From CBDCUI01 sp965223115 (GTDB lineage Bacteria > Pseudomonadota > Gammaproteobacteria > UBA4575): a DNA stretch of 64,000 nt. Positions 36,171 through 44,245 of the stretch are shown piece by piece (the stretch's first letter is position 1; each line of letters begins with the position of its first letter). The stretch is from contig OZ244982.1 in the NCBI GenBank assembly GCA_965223115.1, positions 558,001 through 622,000 of the forward strand. Reading direction: 5' to 3'. A program made the translations under genes and the position numbers. A model generated the notes under the pieces. That model made no database searches and was not told where the DNA came from. It saw only the letters and a list, made by a program, of their open reading frames with translations.

Positions 36171-37076
36171 ATGTCACGTAAGCGACAGAAAGGACGTGCC
36201 ATTAATGGTTTACTGTTATTAGATAAAACTGCGGGCATTACTTCAAATTTAGCTCTACAAAAAGTAAAAAAAATATTTTCCGCTACTAAGGCAGGGCATA
36301 CTGGCAGTTTAGACCCGTTGGCAACTGGTATGTTGATAGTTTGTTTTGGTAAAGCAACGAAGATTTCTAATTATCTACTCAATGCAGATAAACGTTATGA
36401 AGTTACATTGTTACTAGGCGTTACAACAACAACTGGCGATGCTGATGGTACTGTGTTAGAGGAAAAAGACACCTCAATGATTACAGAAGGAGCTTTACTG
36501 CAAGCTATAAAAAAATTAACGGGTACGATTGAGCAAATCCCTCCCATGTATTCAGCGATAAAATATCAAGGAAAAAGGCTGCATCAACTCGCTAGACAAG
36601 GTATAGAAGTAGAACGTCAGCCTAGAGAGATTCAAATCTATAAATTTGAATTAGTGGCTAGAGCTGCTAATTGCTTGCATATGCATGTGCATTGCTCAAA
36701 AGGTACATATATTCGCAGTTTAGTCGAAGATTTAGGGAAAATATTAAATTGTGGTGCTCATGTAATCGAGTTAAGGAGAACAAGTGTTGGACCCTTTGTT
36801 AATTCAAAAATGCATACCATTGATGAGTTTGAGCAGTTTTCTCAGCAGCCGCTGCTATTAGATAGGTGCTTAATCCCTATAGAAGCTGCATTAGAAGAGT
36901 ACCCTGTGATTTCACTACATGAGGAGCTTATGCAGCAGGCTCGTAATGGGCATCCCGTAAAAGTAGCGAATTGTCCCCCATCTGGGCTTGTTAGAATTTA
37001 TGATGAATATGATAGTTTTTATGGTTTAGGTACAGTACAGGAGGATGGGAGCATTTCACCAAAATGCCTAAATTAG
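36171..37076 (+). CDS. truB: tRNA pseudouridine-55 synthase
   Basis: Makes pseudouridine 55 in the T-loop of tRNAs. 301 residues. Catalytic Asp in GHTGSLDPLATGMLIV (near residue 49), then IEQIPPMYSAIKYQGKRLHQLAR region and KGTYIRSLVEDLG. C-terminal PUA-like domain. Starts three bases after the rbfA stop. Confidence 0.96.
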   Translation: MSRKRQKGRAINGLLLLDKTAGITSNLALQKVKKIFSATKAGHTGSLDPLATGMLIVCFGKATKISNYLLNADKRYEVTLLLGVTTTTGDADGTVLEEKDTSMITEGALLQAIKKLTGTIEQIPPMYSAIKYQGKRLHQLARQGIEVERQPREIQIYKFELVARAANCLHMHVHCSKGTYIRSLVEDLGKILNCGAHVIELRRTSVGPFVNSKMHTIDEFEQFSQQPLLLDRCLIPIEAALEEYPVISLHEELMQQARNGHPVKVANCPPSGLVRIYDEYDSFYGLGTVQEDGSISPKCLN

Positions 37077-37266
37077 CTTATTTCAAATTCATTTGCGGGC
37101 ATTAGGCCATAAAATAACACCATGGCTAACTAAATAGTGTTAATGAAAACCTCTTATTTTGAAGCTGCTTTGGAATATTTTCTTGTTCGGCTTGGGCTAC
37201 GTGGTAGAATCGCGCACTCAAAAATACAGGTGATAAAAGAGCAGTAAACAAAGGCAAATTATAAAG

Positions 37267-37536
37267 ATGGCAATTACAGCAGTAGAAAAGGCAAATATAA
37301 TAGAAAAATATCGGCGTGATGATTCAGATACCGGTTCACCTGAAGTGCAAGTAGCATTATTATCAGCGCGTATTTCACATTTGAGTGGGCACTTCGAGTC
37401 ACATAAAAAAGATCATCATTCGCGTCATGGGCTTCTCAAAATGGTCAATCATCGACGCAAACTACTTGATTACTTACGTTCAAAAGATCAAAAAAGATAC
37501 CAAGATTTAATAGGTTCACTTGGTTTGAGACGCTAA
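37267..37536 (+). CDS. rpsO: 30S ribosomal protein S15
   Basis: Primary 16S rRNA-binding protein; 89 residues, the universal length. GSPEVQVALLSARISHLSGHF and HSRHGLLKMVNHRRKLLDYL are family signatures. The 190-bp space before it is expected to carry its own promoter and the autoregulatory leader, but I could not resolve these. Confidence 0.98.
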   Translation: MAITAVEKANIIEKYRRDDSDTGSPEVQVALLSARISHLSGHFESHKKDHHSRHGLLKMVNHRRKLLDYLRSKDQKRYQDLIGSLGLRR

Positions 37537-37678
37537 TGTCTTTTTCTCTCAGTTAAAGAGAGTATGAATAGAGTATAGATTAAGTAGTTGGAAGTATTCT
37601 TTTTATAAGTAGGCATATGTATCTATACAAGATATAAGTGGCTATTCAACACGTTCAATCAGTAAATGGAATCAATCA

Positions 37679-39763
37679 GTGAGTAAAGTAACAAAAACGT
37701 TTTCGTATGGAGATCATCAAGTCACGTTAGAAACAGGTGAGGTTGCACGCCAGGCAGATGGCGCAGTAATGGTAGATATAGCTGGAACCACTGTAATGGT
37801 TACAGCAGTGGGACAAAAGGAAGCAGATGAAGGGCGTGATTTTTTTCCATTGACCGTCAATTATCAAGAAAAGACCTATGCCGCAGGTAAAATTCCAGGG
37901 GGATTTTTTAAACGCGAGGGCAGGCCTACCGAAAAAGAAACACTGACATGCAGGCTTATTGATCGCCCCTTACGTCCCTTGTTTCCAAAAGACTTCACAA
38001 ATGAAGTTCAAATTATTGCCACAGTTGTTTCAATGAATACGGATATTGATCCCGATATACCTGCTATGTTAGGTGCATCGGCTGCCTTAGCCATTTCTGG
38101 GATACCTTTCAACGGCCCCATGGGTGCTGCACGTGTTGGCTATATTAATAATGAATATATATTAAATCCTAGTAACTCACAGCTGAAGGGATCTGCTTTA
38201 GATCTCGTTGTAGCAGGAACGCAAAGTGCAGTTTTAATGGTTGAATCAGAAGCTGATGTCCTTGCTGAAGAAGTCATGCTAGGCGCTGTGATGTATGGTC
38301 ATGAGCAATTACAGTCAGCAATTAATGCAATTAAGGAATTTGCTGCAGAGGTAGGTAAATCAGCATGGGATTGGCAGGCGCCTGAAGCTGATGAATCTTT
38401 GGCTGAGAAAATTAAATCTCAGTGCGAACAGGAATTAGGAGAGGCCTATCAAACTGCAGAAAAACTGGCGCGCCAAGAACAAGTCAGTCAAATACGCAGT
38501 AAAGCTGTTGAATCAGTGGCAAATGAAGAAGATGGCCCAACAGAAGCAGACGTGTTAGGGGCATTTAAAAAGCTGGAGAAAAAAATTGTTCGTAGCCGTA
38601 TTTTATCTGGTGAAAAACGTATAGATGGACGTGATAAAAACATGGTACGTCCAATTACAATTCGCACTGGTGTGTTACCACGCACACATGGGAGTGCATT
38701 GTTTACTCGCGGTGAGACACAGGCGCTAGTCATAACGACATTAGGAACAGGCCGTGACGCACAAGTTATCGATGCCATAGAAGGTGAGTTTAAAGATAAT
38801 TTTATGCTGCACTATAACTTCCCACCATTTTGTGTTGGTGAGACAGGATTTGTTGGTTCACCAAAACGTCGCGAAATCGGGCATGGGAAATTAGCTAAAC
38901 GAGGTATTCAAGCGGTAGTTCCATCTGAAGAAGAATTTCCTTACGTAATACGTGTGGTTTCAGAAATCACAGAATCTAATGGTTCAAGCTCTATGGCAAG
39001 TGTGTGTGGTACCAGCTTGTCGCTAATGGATGCAGGAGTGCCTACTAAGGCACCTGTTGCCGGTATAGCCATGGGATTAATTAAAGAAGATGACGATTTT
39101 GCAGTACTTACTGACATACTAGGTGATGAAGATCATCTTGGTGATATGGATTTCAAGGTAGCCGGTACCCAAGAAGGTGTCACTGCATTGCAAATGGACA
39201 TCAAGATTGAAGGGATCACTCGGGAAATCATGGATATTGCATTAAAACAAGCTCGTGATGGTCGTTTGCATATTCTAGAGAAAATGAAAGAAGCTATTGC
39301 TTCACCTCGAGAAGAGATGTCGGAATATGCACCGCGCTTTACTGTGCTAAAGATTAATCCAGATAAGATTCGTGATGTAATTGGCAAAGGTGGGGCGACG
39401 ATACGTGCACTTACCGAAGAAACAGGTACAACGATTGATATTGATGATGAAGGCGTTGTCAGGATTGCTTCAGTAGACAAAGCGGCTGGCGATGATGCTA
39501 AAAAACGCATTGAAGACATCACAGCAGACGTTGAAGTAGGTAAAGTTTATGAAGGCAAGGTTGTTAAAATTATGGATTTCGGTGCCTTTGTCAGTGTATT
39601 GCCAGGTAAAGATGGTTTAGTACATATTTCTCAAATATCACATGAGCGCGTAGAAAATGTAACCGATGAGCTTACCGAAGGGGATGTCATTAAAGTTAAA
39701 GTATTGGAAATTGATAAACAAGGCCGCATCAGACTTAGTATGAAAGCTGTTAGCAGTGATTAG
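37679..39763 (+). CDS. pnp: Polyribonucleotide nucleotidyltransferase (PNPase)
   Basis: 3'-5' phosphorolytic RNase of the degradosome. 694 residues from a GTG start. Two RNase PH domains (GGFFKREGRPTEKE in the first; SVCGTSLSLMDAGVP in the second), KH domain (DKIRDVIGKGGATIRAL) and C-terminal S1 domain (GKVVKIMDFGAFVSVLPGKDG). The rpsO-pnp spacer has a CTCTC/GAGAG hairpin (about 37545-37561), where an RNase III-processed stem is found in E. coli. Confidence 0.97.
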   Translation: MSKVTKTFSYGDHQVTLETGEVARQADGAVMVDIAGTTVMVTAVGQKEADEGRDFFPLTVNYQEKTYAAGKIPGGFFKREGRPTEKETLTCRLIDRPLRPLFPKDFTNEVQIIATVVSMNTDIDPDIPAMLGASAALAISGIPFNGPMGAARVGYINNEYILNPSNSQLKGSALDLVVAGTQSAVLMVESEADVLAEEVMLGAVMYGHEQLQSAINAIKEFAAEVGKSAWDWQAPEADESLAEKIKSQCEQELGEAYQTAEKLARQEQVSQIRSKAVESVANEEDGPTEADVLGAFKKLEKKIVRSRILSGEKRIDGRDKNMVRPITIRTGVLPRTHGSALFTRGETQALVITTLGTGRDAQVIDAIEGEFKDNFMLHYNFPPFCVGETGFVGSPKRREIGHGKLAKRGIQAVVPSEEEFPYVIRVVSEITESNGSSSMASVCGTSLSLMDAGVPTKAPVAGIAMGLIKEDDDFAVLTDILGDEDHLGDMDFKVAGTQEGVTALQMDIKIEGITREIMDIALKQARDGRLHILEKMKEAIASPREEMSEYAPRFTVLKINPDKIRDVIGKGGATIRALTEETGTTIDIDDEGVVRIASVDKAAGDDAKKRIEDITADVEVGKVYEGKVVKIMDFGAFVSVLPGKDGLVHISQISHERVENVTDELTEGDVIKVKVLEIDKQGRIRLSMKAVSSD

Positions 39764-39800
39764 AGTTTAAATATAGATATAAGAATTTTATTCTAAGGTA

Positions 39801-40202
39801 TTGGTAAATATAAAAAAAACTGAAGAAGAATGGCGTCAACAATTGACGCCAGAGCAATTCTACATCTGTAGACAGAAAGGTACAGAGCCAGCCTTTAGTG
39901 GCCAGTATTACAGACATAATAAAGAAGGCACCTATCGTTGTATTTGTTGTAATGCACCATTATTCGAGTCTCAACATAAATTTGATTCTGGAACGGGTTG
40001 GCCAAGTTTTTGGCAGCCATGTGACCAAAATAGTGTTGTAACGGAGTCTGATCATAGCTTAGGAATGCATAGGACTGAAGTAACGTGCAAACAATGTGGC
40101 GCCCATTTAGGACATGTCTTTGAGGATGGGCCAGCCCCTACAAATTTAAGATATTGTATTAACTCAATATCTTTACACTTTGATTCTAAAGAAGAAAAAT
40201 AA
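39801..40202 (+). CDS. msrB: Peptide methionine-(R)-S-oxide reductase
   Basis: Repairs oxidised methionine. 133 residues from a probable TTG start at 39801. Zinc-binding CICC and CKQC pairs, GTGWPSFWQP and the catalytic Cys in RYCINSISLHF are all present. Separated by 37 bp from pnp, probably its own unit or a readthrough gene. Confidence 0.95.
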   Translation: MVNIKKTEEEWRQQLTPEQFYICRQKGTEPAFSGQYYRHNKEGTYRCICCNAPLFESQHKFDSGTGWPSFWQPCDQNSVVTESDHSLGMHRTEVTCKQCGAHLGHVFEDGPAPTNLRYCINSISLHFDSKEEK

Positions 40203-40359
40203 TGCTGTAAATTTAGTGTATGCCTTTTTCAATATTTTTTATTAACTATTCACATAGCCTTGTCTTGTAAAAGAAGTCAACCATAATCAATGGCTTATTA
40301 AAGATAACATCCATCACAAATAAGCAATGAATTCATGCTACACCTCGTGTGTAATGGGG

Positions 40360-40368
40360 TGTTATAAT
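40360..40368 (+). promoter_or_regulatory. Candidate extended -10 promoter of the monooxygenase gene
   Basis: TGTTATAAT is an exact extended -10 element (TGn-TATAAT); a second TATAAT lies at 40374-40379. No good -35 hexamer is visible. Transcription from it would give a leader of roughly 105 nt. An imperfect 16-bp dyad (TGGC...GCCA, 40388-40403) just downstream could be an operator. Confidence 0.45.
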
Positions 40369-40423
40369 TTCTTTATAATCAAGCTGGTGGCGAATATCTG
40401 CCATCTCCGACATTAGAATTTTT

Positions 40424-40457
40424 AAAACATAAATTTATTTATATAAATTTATGTTTT
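40424..40457 (+). repeat. 14-bp perfect inverted repeat in the monooxygenase leader
   Basis: AAAACATAAATTTA (40424-40437) and TAAATTTATGTTTT (40444-40457) around a 6-nt loop, followed by T at 40458. It lies 14 bp before the GGAGG ribosome-binding site. Could act as an A/T-rich terminator for msrB, an mRNA-stabilising 5' hairpin or an operator. Confidence 0.6.
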
Positions 40458-40481
40458 TCTATTAGTTTTATGGAGGCCAAG

Positions 40482-41624
40482 ATGAAGAAATTATTAATTA
40501 ACACGCGATATTTTCTAGCGCCGTTACTGATCCTAGCGAGCCTATTTGGCGTGTTGGCGGGCGGTCCATGGGTATGGACCGGTGTCGTACTGCTGGGAGT
40601 AGGCATCATTGTTGACACCCTGACCACGGCCCAGACCCCGGGCGCGGGTGTGGACGAGAACGGCGACACCTACGGTGTGGTACCGCTGCTCAATGGCACC
40701 ATGTACGGCATGCTAGGCGTATTCATCTGCCTACAAGTAGCCCTAGCGTGGCGCGTATGGCAATACGTCAACGGCGTACCGATTGGTGAGACCACCTTGT
40801 TGGGACTCACCGTTCAAGACGGCATCACCGGCACCCAACTTGCGGGGGCCGTATACTCGACCGGCATTTTTGCAGGGATCGGCATCATCTACGGGCACGA
40901 ACTGGCGCACACCAAAGGGTTTAGCTTCGTGATCGCACGCTGGATGATGGCCCTAAGTGGCAAAGCCCACTTCTGCTATGCACACGTATACAACCACCAC
41001 CTCGAACTGGGGCACCAAGACGACCCGGCGACCGCACCACGTGGACGCAGCATGTACGCCCACTACCCGATATGCGGGCTGGGGCAAAGCAAATTCCTAT
41101 TCATGATGGAAAAGCAACGTCTTGAGAGGCTTGGGGTACCATTTCTATCCTGGCAAAACCGCTGGATTCGGGGCTACTTCATGGCATTACCGACACTTCT
41201 ACTATTCTGGTTTGTAGGCGGCTGGATCGGCATGCTATGCCTAGCAGGCGTATGGATCATCTCCAACTTCGAACTTGAAGTGCTCAACTACCTAGAACAC
41301 TACGGCTTGATTCGCGAGAAAGGGCAACCGATCGACTACCGCCATAGCTGGGACAACAGCACCGCATTTACCAGCTGGTTCTTTATCGAGATTGGTCGAC
41401 AGGCCGACCACCATGATCGCGGCGAGACCCACTTTTGGGAACTTGACGAAGTAGGGGCGCCGAACTGCGGGCGTGGTTACTTCACCCTCTTTGCACTAGG
41501 GCTGCTGCCACCGGTATTTCATAGCTACATGAAAAAGCAACTGTCGAAGTGGGACGAAGAGATGGCCAGTGAAGGCGAGCTGAAGATAGCGGAGAAAATG
41601 AACAAGCAAGCGGGCTACGCATAA
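40482..41624 (+). CDS. XylM/AlkB-type membrane diiron hydroxylase
   Basis: Integral membrane monooxygenase of the AlkB/XylM/CymAa class, which hydroxylates alkanes or methyl groups of aromatics. 380 residues from the ATG at 40482, with GGAGG five nt upstream (an in-frame ATG at 40470 overlaps that site). Five to six membrane helices. Histidine boxes: GHELAH (139-143), HVYNHH (168-173), NYLEHYGL (His273) and a third box RQADHH (306-311), where XylM has NHINHH and AlkB HSDHH, so Gln307 replaces a His. The C-terminus (LGLLPPVFHSY..., SKWDEEMASEGE) follows XylM. Base composition is far richer in G+C than flanking genes, with many CTA, GTA, ACC, ATC and TAC codons. Substrate not deducible; XylM/p-cymene-type is nearest. 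Confidence 0.88.
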   Translation: MKKLLINTRYFLAPLLILASLFGVLAGGPWVWTGVVLLGVGIIVDTLTTAQTPGAGVDENGDTYGVVPLLNGTMYGMLGVFICLQVALAWRVWQYVNGVPIGETTLLGLTVQDGITGTQLAGAVYSTGIFAGIGIIYGHELAHTKGFSFVIARWMMALSGKAHFCYAHVYNHHLELGHQDDPATAPRGRSMYAHYPICGLGQSKFLFMMEKQRLERLGVPFLSWQNRWIRGYFMALPTLLLFWFVGGWIGMLCLAGVWIISNFELEVLNYLEHYGLIREKGQPIDYRHSWDNSTAFTSWFFIEIGRQADHHDRGETHFWELDEVGAPNCGRGYFTLFALGLLPPVFHSYMKKQLSKWDEEMASEGELKIAEKMNKQAGYA

Positions 41625-41674
41625 CGAAAGCGTACGGGCAACAGAGGAAGCGCCCCGCGCCCATCCTACAACCG

Positions 41675-41713
41675 CCCTTACTCTTTGTATTTGCAGGGAG
41701 TAAGGGTATTTTT
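41675..41713 (+). terminator. Intrinsic terminator after the monooxygenase gene
   Basis: CCCTTACTC (41675-41683) pairs with GAGTAAGGG (41698-41706), 14-nt loop, then TATTTTT (41707-41713). It lies between the hydroxylase and its ferredoxin. The G+C-rich composition of the gene continues up to this stem and stops there. Confidence 0.85.
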
Positions 41714-41808
41714 GTCAAAAAAAACTATAAAAAATTAAAAAAAAGCGGCAATATAGTAATATAAGCACATGTATTGAAAATTACATAATAAATTTAGGAG
41801 TACAAATA

Positions 41809-41988
41809 ATGAAAATAACATACGACGCAGATGTTTGTAGTCATGCGGGTGAATGTGTTAAAGGTTCCCCTACAGTATTTAAAGTTGAAGACGGACAGTT
41901 TGTAATTGATACGAATGCAGCACCAGAAGCGGAAATTCGTGAAACTGTTTCTAAATGTCCATCAGGGGCATTAAAAATACAAGACTAG
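41809..41988 (+). CDS. Small mono-cluster 4Fe-4S ferredoxin (Fer4_19/YjdI type)
   Basis: A 59-residue protein, too short for most automatic filters, starting MKITYDADVCSHAGECVKG with ribosome-binding site AGGAG eight nt upstream. Cluster ligands: C10 and C16 in CSHAGEC, and the Cys of SKCPSGALKI near the C-terminus. This divergent three-Cys pattern with an additional ligand is the PF06902-type mono-cluster domain. Probably an electron carrier for the hydroxylase or an Fe-S redox partner; the adjacent reductase already has its own 2Fe-2S domain, so its role is unclear. Confidence 0.85.
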   Translation: MKITYDADVCSHAGECVKGSPTVFKVEDGQFVIDTNAAPEAEIRETVSKCPSGALKIQD

Positions 41989-41989
41989 T

Positions 41990-42029
41990 AAAGTAATATA
42001 GTTTGTGTATACACGCTAAATATTACTTT
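41990..42029 (+). repeat. Symmetric nested hairpin after the ferredoxin gene
   Basis: AAAGTAATAT (41990-41999) and ATATTACTTT (42020-42029) are perfect inverted arms, and a 10-bp palindrome GTGTATACAC (42005-42014) sits in the middle with exactly the same centre (42009.5). No T-run follows. Probable mRNA 3'-end stabiliser or processing hairpin, or a protein site. Confidence 0.55.
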
Positions 42030-42081
42030 AGCAAAGAGGGTTGAAAAAATTAATCAAAATTTTTCAACAGTGTTTTTAGGC

Positions 42082-42097
42082 TAACCTAATGAGGTTA
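42082..42097. repeat. Short dyad before the GST-like gene
   Basis: TAACCT-AATG-AGGTTA, ending 16 bp before the ATG at 42114. An imperfect T-rich hairpin (about 42040-42068, GTTGAAAAA / TTTTTCAAC) lies just upstream. Possible operator or leader structure. Confidence 0.35.
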
Positions 42098-42113
42098 TCA
42101 GTTAGGGGGAGAT

Positions 42114-42767
42114 ATGATTGGAGATCAATTAAGAACAAAAATGGTTTTAACTGGACATCCTAGTTGTCCAAACACAGGAAAGTGTCTGCAAACGGCAGGT
42201 GAAAAAGGTGTAGATGTAGAAACTAAGGTCATCAGTGGAATGGATGACAGTGAGTTACTCGCAAAATCTCCTTATGGCATCGCTCCAGTATTGCAAGATA
42301 TCGATTTTATTGTATATGGAACAGGCGCGGTAATGTCATACCTTGATGATAAAGGATTTGGTCCTTCGCTAGTCCCGCGTAATGGTGTACATAGAGCAAT
42401 AATGTACCAATGGGCAGGAATTGCCACCGAAAAAGTTCAACCGCTACTCGTTGAGAACATTGATAAAGCAGCTTTAGGCGTTTTATTCGATGGTTTAGAA
42501 AATCAAATAAAAAACCCACCTAAGAAAGGTGATTTTATCTGTGGTGATTTTTCACTAGCAGATATACATTGGTCAGCGTGTTGCAATTGCATTGAGATAC
42601 TTGGTGCAGGTGATGTGATCAGCTCGCGTTCAGGGGTAAGTGCTTGGTTCGAAAAAATAAAAGCACATCCTTCAACTAGTAAAGAAAAACTGAACCCATA
42701 CACATGCTTACCAACAGCATCTGATGTGAGTTCAGGTACTTTGCGAGATATCTCAATTAACGTTTAG
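42114..42767 (+). CDS. Glutathione S-transferase-like protein
   Basis: A 217-residue protein with a thioredoxin-like N-terminal domain (MVLTGHPSCPNTGKCLQTAGEKGVDVE region, then SPYGIAPVLQDIDFIVYGTGAVMSYLDD, the cis-Pro and sheet region) and an all-helical C-terminal domain with GDFSLADIHWSA, the conserved N-capping motif of GSTs. GGGGGA ribosome-binding site at 42105-42110. In other hydrocarbon monooxygenase clusters (isoprene, styrene, PAH) GSTs open epoxides or conjugate reactive products; that is the likely role here. CPNTGKC at the active site offers a Cys-containing motif rather than the usual Ser/Tyr. Confidence 0.8.
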   Translation: MIGDQLRTKMVLTGHPSCPNTGKCLQTAGEKGVDVETKVISGMDDSELLAKSPYGIAPVLQDIDFIVYGTGAVMSYLDDKGFGPSLVPRNGVHRAIMYQWAGIATEKVQPLLVENIDKAALGVLFDGLENQIKNPPKKGDFICGDFSLADIHWSACCNCIEILGAGDVISSRSGVSAWFEKIKAHPSTSKEKLNPYTCLPTASDVSSGTLRDISINV

Positions 42768-42833
42768 AAAAGAAATCAATTTCTATTTAAGCGTTTTAGT
42801 TACGCTGGATAGGATGCCAGTGGGTATTTAATT

Positions 42834-43922
42834 ATGTTTGGATTATTTGGCGGTAGTAATAAAGACTGGCAGGCAGAAGTTAATTCAGGTGAGCATAAAA
42901 TCACTGTAAAAGCTGGTGATAATCTACTTAATGCAGCGTTAGAACTCGGTATTCCATGGCCACATGATTGTCGAGTCGGTAGCTGTTCAACCTGCAAATG
43001 TAGGCTAAAGAAAGGTAAAATCAAAGCTTTAACAGACTTTTCTTATGTATTAGATCCTGACCAGCTAAAAGAAGGATTAATCCTTGCCTGTCAGACACGA
43101 CTCAAAACTGATATTGAAGTAGAAGTAGAGCTAGAAGATGCTTCGCATGCACATCAAGTTACTTCATTTGAAGGTACCTTGAGTAAGGTTATTGATTTAA
43201 CTCACGATATCAAAGAAATAGTCATTACTTCTGATTATCCAATGCCTGATCGTAGTGGTGTAGCGGGCCAATATGCAGAGATTAATAGAGCGGGTTTAAG
43301 TGCACCACGCTCCTATTCTTATGCAAAAGCGCCAGAGAATGAAAATAAAGATGAAGTAACATTTTATGTACGTAAGGTGCCAGGTGGCGAGTTTACCGAA
43401 TGGTTATTTGCACAAGACCGTAGTGGTGAAAAAGTTACTGTGTCAGGGCCTTATGGCCATTTTTGGCTAAGGCCAGGTCCTAAGACTATGGTATGTATAG
43501 CGGGTGGTAGTGGCGTTAGTTCCATTAAGGCAATTTTAGAATCTGCTGTAAATGAAAATGTAGAACGGGATTGTTTATTCTTATTTGGGGCACGTACACA
43601 AGATGATTTGTATTGCATAGAGGAAATGGCTGAAATTGGTTCGAAATGGAACAAAAATCATTCATTTGAGTTTGTGCCTGTGCTAAATATGGAACCGGAA
43701 GGTAGTAACTGGGATGGCGCTACAGGGCTTGTTACTGACTATCTTAAGTCAGCCTATGTAGATACGGGTAAAGTTGCGCTTGGTGAGGCTCAGGGCTATT
43801 TGTGTGGTCCGCCACCAATGATTGATGCTGCGATTGAAGTTATGGTGGCACAAGGCATGAATAAAGATGATATCTACTTTGATAAGTTTTTAGATGCGAG
43901 CTCAATGCCAGGTGGGAGATAG
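42834..43922 (+). CDS. XylA-type 2Fe-2S/FAD/NAD(P)H reductase of the monooxygenase
   Basis: Electron-transfer component for the hydroxylase. 362 residues: N-terminal plant-type 2Fe-2S ferredoxin domain with ligands C46, C51, C54 (PHDCRVGSCSTCKC) and C86 (ILACQTR); FAD-binding domain with APRSYSYAKAP; NAD(P)-binding domain with CIAGGSGVSSIKA and YLCGPPPMIDAA. Domain order and motifs match XylA of toluene/xylene monooxygenase. Two genes downstream of the hydroxylase, in the same direction. Confidence 0.92.
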   Translation: MFGLFGGSNKDWQAEVNSGEHKITVKAGDNLLNAALELGIPWPHDCRVGSCSTCKCRLKKGKIKALTDFSYVLDPDQLKEGLILACQTRLKTDIEVEVELEDASHAHQVTSFEGTLSKVIDLTHDIKEIVITSDYPMPDRSGVAGQYAEINRAGLSAPRSYSYAKAPENENKDEVTFYVRKVPGGEFTEWLFAQDRSGEKVTVSGPYGHFWLRPGPKTMVCIAGGSGVSSIKAILESAVNENVERDCLFLFGARTQDDLYCIEEMAEIGSKWNKNHSFEFVPVLNMEPEGSNWDGATGLVTDYLKSAYVDTGKVALGEAQGYLCGPPPMIDAAIEVMVAQGMNKDDIYFDKFLDASSMPGGR

Positions 43923-43958
43923 CAAGAATAGATAATATTTAGAATATAGGAGACGTAT

Positions 43959-44183
43959 ATGCGTACACTTCAAGCTTTAGCTGTTATGGCACTATGGACC
44001 ATTGTGATATTTACCATCATTAATTTTGTAGGCTTTAATGAGCATTATCGAGAGCCACTTTGGGCACTTGGTGCGGCAGTATTATTTGTAATTATGCTAA
44101 TTGGAAACTTTTGGATCTTTTTTACAATTGCTAAAGAAGAACCATGGGAATGGGACAAAAATAAGTCAGGAGATAGTGAATAA
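43959..44183 (+). CDS. Two-helix small membrane protein of the monooxygenase cluster
   Basis: 74 residues with two predicted membrane helices (about 4-24 and 36-57), short loop NEHYREPLWA and a charged tail (KEEPWEWDKNKSGDSE). Preceded by AGGAGA about 7 nt before the ATG and 36 bp after the reductase, so probably the last gene of the cluster. No family recognised; might help assemble or anchor the hydroxylase-reductase complex. Confidence 0.75.
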   Translation: MRTLQALAVMALWTIVIFTIINFVGFNEHYREPLWALGAAVLFVIMLIGNFWIFFTIAKEEPWEWDKNKSGDSE

Positions 44184-44213
44184 AATCATCTTATCTTATT
44201 ACACAATAATCAT

Positions 44214-44243
44214 AAAAATGGTCGTCTATAGACGGCCATTTTT
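44214..44243. terminator. Bidirectional terminator between the monooxygenase cluster and gluQ
   Basis: 13-bp stem (AAAAATGGTCGTC at 44214-44226 with GACGGCCATTTTT at 44231-44243, one G-T pair), loop TATA. A/T tracts on both sides let it work in both directions; the gluQ stop codon is 3 bp away. Confidence 0.88.
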
Positions 44244-44245
44244 AT

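Noticed and set aside
40386..40403. Possible sigma-54 promoter (GG...GC) before the hydroxylase
   Set aside because: The GG to GC spacing is 11 or 14 bases rather than the required 12, and the flanking consensus bases do not fit.
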